DNA of 64,000 nucleotides from contig OY987266.1 in the NCBI GenBank assembly GCA_963920665.1, positions 15,071,001 through 15,135,000 on the forward strand. Direction: 5' to 3'. Position numbers and translations under genes: made by a program. Under the pieces are notes generated by a model. It worked only from the letters and a program-made list of their open reading frames with translations, had not been told where the DNA came from and searched no databases. The stretch is from Straminergon stramineum (Eukaryota > Streptophyta > Bryopsida > Hypnales > Calliergonaceae). Shown here one piece after another: positions 58,259 to 64,000 of the stretch (position 1 is its first letter; every line of letters starts with the position of its first letter).

Positions 58259-58563
58259 TTAACTTACTTCTCAACTACATGACAGCAAACACTAATTAAA
58301 CAAAAAATTCAATTGGACACTCTTTGCAACTCAACATGAAAGGTCAACAACAAAAAAAAGGATGAAAAAAATGCTTTTAATATGTTTTGAGGACCCTGGA
58401 CTATCATCCAAACGCCATAGAATGGTGCTAGCGGCAATCCAAGGTTAAAGAACTATCTACTCATTTTTTCTCGACCCGTTGAATTGGCTTTGCATGAGCT
58501 TAGATAGAAACAAGATATTTAGTTGTAACTTACCTTGAGGAAGTTTGGAAAGCTATCACTCAA

Positions 58564-59530
58564 CCCCTCACCGCCCAAGGCTTGAACAGGTGAAAAAACA
58601 ACATTTCTTTTGAAGTGTTATAGATATAATTTTCACTCAGTTGTAGATATCTCAAGTGTACAATCTTGTAGTGCACTTGTCGTAGATTACATGCACCAAA
58701 TTTGGTGTCATTTGACCGCATAGATTGCAAGATTATAATGTTTTAGTGTTGAAAAAGGATGCTAAAATTTTTCTAAAAATTCATTTGGAGGCGAAATTTG
58801 GTTTCTAAATCTACTCGAATGAAGAAACTTTAAACTATATTTAAAGTGATTCAAAATCAGCATAAAAACACATTGATGAAAAAAAATATCATTCAATTGA
58901 CTCATTACATTTGCAAAATGACTCTGAAATGTTAAAAAACAACAAGAAAAGTTGCAAATTACACATCAAAAACTGAACCTCCTTCTACTAAAATGCTTCT
59001 CAGTCACTCATAACTTCTTGGATTGATATGAAATTTTATTCACACAAAGTAGACTAGTAAGCGCAACTAACTTTTCCAAAAAAATTATTGGAAACTAACA
59101 TTGTATGAAGAAGAAACAAGCCACCAAAGTTCATTGTAATCCAGAAATGTTGGGATTTTGAACTTCGAATTGCTCCCAGACATTCAAAACAATTTCGATT
59201 GACATGAGAATTCTACCACAATAACTAGACTTCAAGGGGAACATAACCCAACAAATTTTAATGAAAACAAACTTTGGATGAAGGAGATACAAGCCCTCGA
59301 AGTTGCAGCCATCAAATGCAGTTTGCTGAATTCAAATTGAACTTGTGAACTTCGGTTGGCTTCAAAAAATTCAGAAAACCTTGGATTCATCTGAAAATTT
59401 TACCACACAAACTAGAATATAGAGCTCAAATTTTCCAACAAGTTTTATTGAATTTGGACATTGGATGAAAAAGTTACAACACTTTGAATTTGACCTTAGG
59501 ACACTTTTGGTCCCCTTCGGCGGTGAGGGA
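58564..59530 (+). mobile_element. T2 element, 967 bp
   Basis: The left end is CCCCTCACCGCCC and the complement of the right end TCCCTCACCGCC. TTAA follows at 59,531-59,534; the left target is TCAA. The three internal units recur at about 59,017, 59,190 and 59,382, the same spacing as in 31,072-32,042. Confidence 0.82.
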
Positions 59531-59534
59531 TTAA

Positions 59535-61832
59535 CCATTTAACTCCAAGATGGCCAGAAATGGCCTACAATTTATGTTCAAGCTCCATTTTTGTAACACA
59601 AATGGAATCAACATGAAATGTGTGGGGAATATAAAGTTGGGGGCATTCAAGAGTAAGTTGAAAATTTAGCAATTCAAAAAAAAATCAGCAAAATTGAAGA
59701 TTATGTACCTATGTCAAGCTTGTATTCAACCAAGAATATTGTACAAGGTTTTAGACATATATTTGAGTGAGGGGGAATGCTTGTTAGAAGTCGTAGAGAC
59801 TGCACAAAGGATGAGTAGTGTAACCATACACAACAATTATAACAACTCCACTGTAGTCCTAGTCTTCAAATACAACTTGAGTGCAGGCCTAGTCCTCAAA
59901 TCCCAACAATTTTTTTGAAAAGAAATGAAATTGGTCCAAACATTTTTTAGATTTGATTGAAAATCTGAACTTTGGACCTAGTTTGTTGATTTTCTAATTT
60001 TAGAGTAACACGATAACTTTCAATTATACCATGATGTTATGCACTCTAATATAATGGTACACCTTTGGTGAAAATTTCAGATTTTTTGAGTCTATTCTAT
60101 ATTTGATATGATTTTTTTTCATTTTTTCTCTTAAAAAATTCACAATAATTTCAAATAATCTCAAAGGAGAATTCCAAGCCTCATGTGGACATAGTAAAAT
60201 AAAATCTTTCCAAAAAGATTTGAACTAAAAAAGTTGTGAAATCAAGACAACTTTCATCTTCAAAAATCTATTTGAGATTTGAGGCCTCCAATCAAAAGTT
60301 ATGGACAAATTTCAAAGAGAATGTTTGAAATTGTCAAAAAAGAATGTCCCTTCCAACCCCTTTGAAATTTGTCCATAACCTTAGTTTTAGTCTCAAAACC
60401 TCAAAACGGATTTTTAGAGATAAAGCCTAGCTTAATCACCCACTTTTTTATAGTTCAAAGTTTTTTGAGAAAAGATATTCTACTATGCTAAAATCAGGTT
60501 TGAAATTCTACTTTGAGCACAATTTCTCCGTTTTGACAATGAGTGGTCAAGCTCTCATCTTCAAATTATCCCATAACCTTTGAGGATTCGTGATGGACAA
60601 TTCATTATAAAAAGTTGTTCCCACACTCATTTTCAAGAAGGTTCATTTAGAAACAATGCTAATGAAATTGACAGGGACCTTAATTGAGACATGCTATGAC
60701 CTAACCTTGTACCATGTCAAGATGTTTGAAGTCTTGGAAAGTTGAAGCCATAGGTGATGCCTTGGCTGAATGTTGCTACGACAAACCTTGTAGCATCACA
60801 AGATGCTTTGAAGTGTTATCCTATTATCCTATTTTTCTACATTTGCATGATATGCATGTCAATGCTATCACTTACATATTCATGTGCTCCTATAAAATAC
60901 TAATTCACCTAAACCATAGAACATGTGAGAACGTTAAGAAACATTTGTCACTGAAATGACTCTTGTAATTAACATTTAAAAAATATTTCAATAGATATCT
61001 TTTATTTCTAATTCTAAAATGGGGAAGAAGTGTAGGTCCTAGGCAAAGAAGAATGAAGCCAAAAGGTGGATAGATGTTGGGATTGATGATCCCAATAAAT
61101 GTGAATGTTTGTTTTGCAAATGTATCATACCCTTCCTCTAATGGTACATAAATGCCTTTCAAGACCTCTAAGAAATCAAATATTTATATTTTTTGAGTGA
61201 AAAATATAAATTTTCAATAGTCAACCTTCAAAACTGCCCATAATTTTTTTTAAATAATCAAAGGTGTTTAATTGCCTACACAGTGTTAAGTGTGAAAATT
61301 TAGATCCACCATATATGGTTGATTAGGTGATTAGGGGTAAATAGAAATATTCATTTGGCATTGGAAATTCTATGCCTAAACACTATTTGTTGATATTTTT
61401 AAGTATATGTCTAAATCTCACAATTGACCTCTAAAGCCTACAACTGCCACAAGAATATTATGCACCACTCAGTCCAGTGAGTAATGACCGGAGGCCATCA
61501 AATATGTCAAAGTGGCCCTTCTTTGGGTAAACCTAACTTGTTCCTCAGAGCTCTAGCTCACCACTCAATAATATGGATTTATTCCATAGTATATGGACAA
61601 CTTAGTTTAGAACCATCCAACACTTCCCAATTTATCATGTTCGGTACTTTTTTCCACTTGATGTTTTAACATTTGGAAAATGTACTTAACTACAATATGT
61701 ATGGGCAAGATTTTTTTTGCCTTCAATACAATCTATCTTTATAGACCTATTAAAACCTATTGTATTCACTTTTCACTAAAAAATAAGGTGAAGTAGATTG
61801 TGAGTCTCTTCAAACCTATAGGCATTAAAGGG
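59535..61832. other. Possible larger decayed TTAA element, 2.3 kb
   Basis: TTAA followed by CCATTTAACTCC (59,531-59,546) faces GGCATTAAAGGG followed by TTAA (to 61,836); the complement of the latter, CCCTTTAATGCC, agrees at 9 of 12 positions. Between them lie a reversed T3 piece (about 59,935-60,165), F copy 3 and no recognisable gene. The frames at 59,694, 60,714 and 60,905 are short. The left TTAA is shared with the neighbouring T2 element, so the pairing may be coincidence. Confidence 0.25.
60168..60620. repeat. Foldback element F, copy 3
   Basis: CCTCCAATCAAAAGTTATGG is on the left arm near 60,287, with a decayed complement on the right near 60,375. The outer blocks match copy 1, including the right-hand ATCTTCAAATTATCCCATA and a terminal TATAAAA. 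The arms are more diverged than in copy 2. It interrupts a reversed T3 piece on its left. Confidence 0.65.
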
Positions 61833-61842
61833 TTAAGGTAGA

Positions 61843-62140
61843 AAGTAGAAGCATCCAAAAGCATCCCCATTCCCATTAATGTATAGTAGAGTTCTCTAGA
61901 AATGTTCCTAGCCTTTCATTGAAGTGTCCTTGTAAAATGTCATTGAATCGTCCCCTTACAAATTGTTGATTGGTTGACTGTGGAAATTGTCAAGTTCTGA
62001 TTTCAGGTCCACCTAGGCGACACATTCAATGGTCTAGGGAGCTGCAACTTTGAAAATTGTTAGAAAATATATGCCATATCTGAAAATTATAATTTTTTTT
62101 TGAAAATTCATGATTTTCAATTGCGAATACTACAAAAAAA
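61843..62140 (+). repeat. R repeat, copy 2 (empty site of the CTAG insertion)
   Basis: The order CCCATTCCCATTAATGTATA, AGTAGAGTTCTCTAG, AAATGTTCCTAG, GAAAATTGTTAGAAAATATA parallels 26,128-27,010 but without the 573-bp T1 insert. The single CTAG is at 61,896-61,899. Confidence 0.8.
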
Positions 62141-62261
62141 AATTGTCTAGCAAAAGGTGCCTTCAACTATGCTTAATTGCTTATATTGATGATTTTGGGT
62201 GCTTCCACCTTCTTCAAAAGTGAGCCTCTTCAAATGCAACAACTTGTTTTCTTAGACATAT

Positions 62262-62620
62262 ACTTTTCTTTTGACACAAAAGAAATAGAATTTCATTGTA
62301 AGGAAAAAACACAACCTAGCAAACCACAAGAGGCCTGGCTAAGGATAAGATAACAAAGACACCAATGACCATAGGTGATACCCGTAGGAGACTAACACTC
62401 CACGACAAAGTACAAAGGGAGGTCACAAGGCCTCTCGCGTCCGGCAGGGAGTAGGTAGAACCTCCTTTAGACAATGGGAGACCCTTATGGTGGCTAAAAG
62501 GCGAAGCCAACACTTAGTCCAATTGGGGACAACTTTGGTTGTGTTGCCTCCATCCTAGAGAAGATGTCGTATCTACATCTGCATTTAATGAACAAGTCTA
62601 GAAGCTTGCATTGGACCTCT
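62262..62620 (-). mobile_element. LINE-like 3' end, reversed
   Basis: On the minus strand the sequence closes with TTACAATGAAATTCTATTTC and a TTTTGTGTCAAAAG tail, the same stem-and-tail pattern as the retroposons above. The minus-strand frame at 62,513-62,316 lies just before this end and may be residual coding sequence. A loose match between ACATATACTTTT (62,257-62,268) and TCATACACTTTT (about 62,819-62,830) could be the target duplication. Confidence 0.4.
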
Positions 62621-62839
62621 TGGGACCTTCTCTGTTTAGTGCTTACAACATTAGTCCATTCTGCTCTCCCGTAAGTGAGGAGACCACTCCAAATGCTTTG
62701 CATCACCTACTTGGTGGTCCACACAAGACCATTAAACACCATGTTGTTACATTGCTTCTAAAGTGTTCAAAGCATTGTATTCCGAAATTCAAGCCATATC
62801 CATTTAAAGGGATTAATGTCATACACTTTTAAAAAATTG

Positions 62840-64000
62840 GATTTGAGTCCTTCTACAATGTCACTAAATATGGAATAATTCTATATCCAATATAGGCTCC
62901 AAAATTCATGAATAAGCTTAAATTCAATAATTTCAATAGTGAAAGAAATCAAAATCTATGAGAAATAAAGAATGTGAAATTTGCAAAAAAATGGATTCTT
63001 CCACAAACATGAAGTCTTAAAAAGTGGTTTTGGAGAAAATGGAGTTCATTTTAGAAAATCTCATGTTCTAGATATTATAAATGCTAGAGGACTACAAATA
63101 AAGGTGAAATTTATGAAAACAAAAATAACTCCACTTTTCATAGAATATCTACAATCTATTTTTTGTATATTATATGTTTAAAAGACCTCTTCCAAAAGTT
63201 CAAGAATGTTATGTAAGAGGGATATTTGCAAATGGATATTACAACAAGGACAATAGTGAAAAATTATAGTCTCTAATTAAATTGAAAACTACCTTTAATT
63301 TAATTCTTTTAAGAAAATTATGTCATGTTGAACAATCTTATAGATTTTGAGATCTTGTTATACAATAGAAGAGATCCATTAGAACCTAGAAATCTTTTCG
63401 AGGGAACAAATAAAAGTTACCAATATATAATTTCAACTTTGTTACTAAACACCGTCTAATCCAAATTTTTGCCTAAATTATAAAAAGATGAAGCAAAGAT
63501 CAATCTTAAGTACACCAATAAGTAATATTTTTGAAAATTCATAGTTTATTCTTAAATTTTAAAAATACAAGTTAGAAATATGTAGATTTATCTTTCAATT
63601 GTGAACAATATGCAATAAAATTGAAGCAATATAATAATAGAAACTATATGTTTCAAATGCTAATGGATTACTTACACTACAACTAGAGCAAAGAATTGCC
63701 CCAATTCTTAATGTTGTAATTAATTGATGCTTTTGGTTTTGTTAAAAGTACCATTGGAAAGTCTTGTAATATGTTTATATAGCATTGAGTTTGGACCACC
63801 ACACTCTTTATCTATACCAAGGATGGTAAGAACAAATGAAAATACACAAATGTGTTGATTTTATGTGGGAATAGTGATCTTGTAGCATTTGAATGGAACA
63901 TTGAAGTGGTGTGGTATGAGGGCATAAGTAGAGTGAGGTAAGGCTAAGTTGAGGTGGGGTAAAGGAGGGTTGGGGTTGTGTGAGAGGGAATTGAAGTGAG
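62840..64000. other. No gene seen
   Basis: AT-rich sequence with no frame above 66 codons. The last 100 bases become G-rich with irregular GAGGTNNGG repeats running off the edge. Confidence 0.45.

Noticed and set aside
1..64000. CRISPR arrays, bacterial operons or organellar inserts
   Set aside because: No regularly spaced identical repeats with unique spacers, no ribosome-binding-site organised gene runs, and no recognisable plastid or mitochondrial genes.

Overview
This window looks like nuclear DNA of a land plant with a large, AT-rich, repeat-filled genome. The only gene I can assemble with confidence is a plant-type MATE (DTX/DETOXIFICATION) transporter split into eight exons with GT-AG introns. 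The rest is mostly transposon-derived: foldback elements, TTAA-flanked elements, long non-coding retroelement-like repeats and 5'-truncated retroposon ends. I cannot name the species or lineage. Nothing looks bacterial or organellar, and I see no CRISPR array, rRNA or convincing tRNA.

Layout. 1-0.67 kb: a 353-bp tandem duplication of what looks like a gene start on the minus strand, leaving the window at base 1. 0.8-2.4 kb: a candidate GC-rich terminal-inverted-repeat element holding a long palindrome. 2.8-10.3 kb: several old copies of a long non-coding element (here called L), with minisatellites and an 85-bp-arm hairpin. 11.4-18.0 kb: a dead piggyBac-superfamily transposase on the minus strand, split by a 4.65-kb L copy flanked by the duplicated hexamer GTACTC. 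20.5-21.1 kb: a near-complete 580-bp palindrome (family F). 22.9-25.3 kb: another L copy, which cut a further F copy. 26-41 kb and 51-60 kb: many short non-coding elements that begin CCC, end GGG and mostly sit between TTAA tetramers (here called T1 to T4), with a few LINE/SINE-like 3' ends. 42.2-44.6 kb: a GC-richer gene-proximal region with tandem duplications. 44,634-49,173: the MATE gene. 62.3-64 kb: a LINE-like 3' end, then sequence in which I see nothing.

How the parts fit. TTAA target duplications and CCC...GGG ends are the signature of the piggyBac superfamily. The window holds both a broken transposase of that superfamily and about twenty non-autonomous TTAA elements, so the simplest reading is that a piggyBac-like enzyme once moved them. 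Three details make this testable here. One element has CTAG at both ends, and an unfilled paralogous copy of its site lies at 61.9 kb. One TTAA element is inserted inside the terminal repeat of another, because that terminal repeat (CCCTTAAAGG) itself contains TTAA. From 29.3 to 32.05 kb such elements lie end to end. No identifiable TTAA element lies between 41.1 and 51.3 kb, the interval with the MATE gene.

Limits: family boundaries were read by eye, pairwise identities were not computed, and no database was searched. Element names (L, F, M, R, T1-T4) are local labels.
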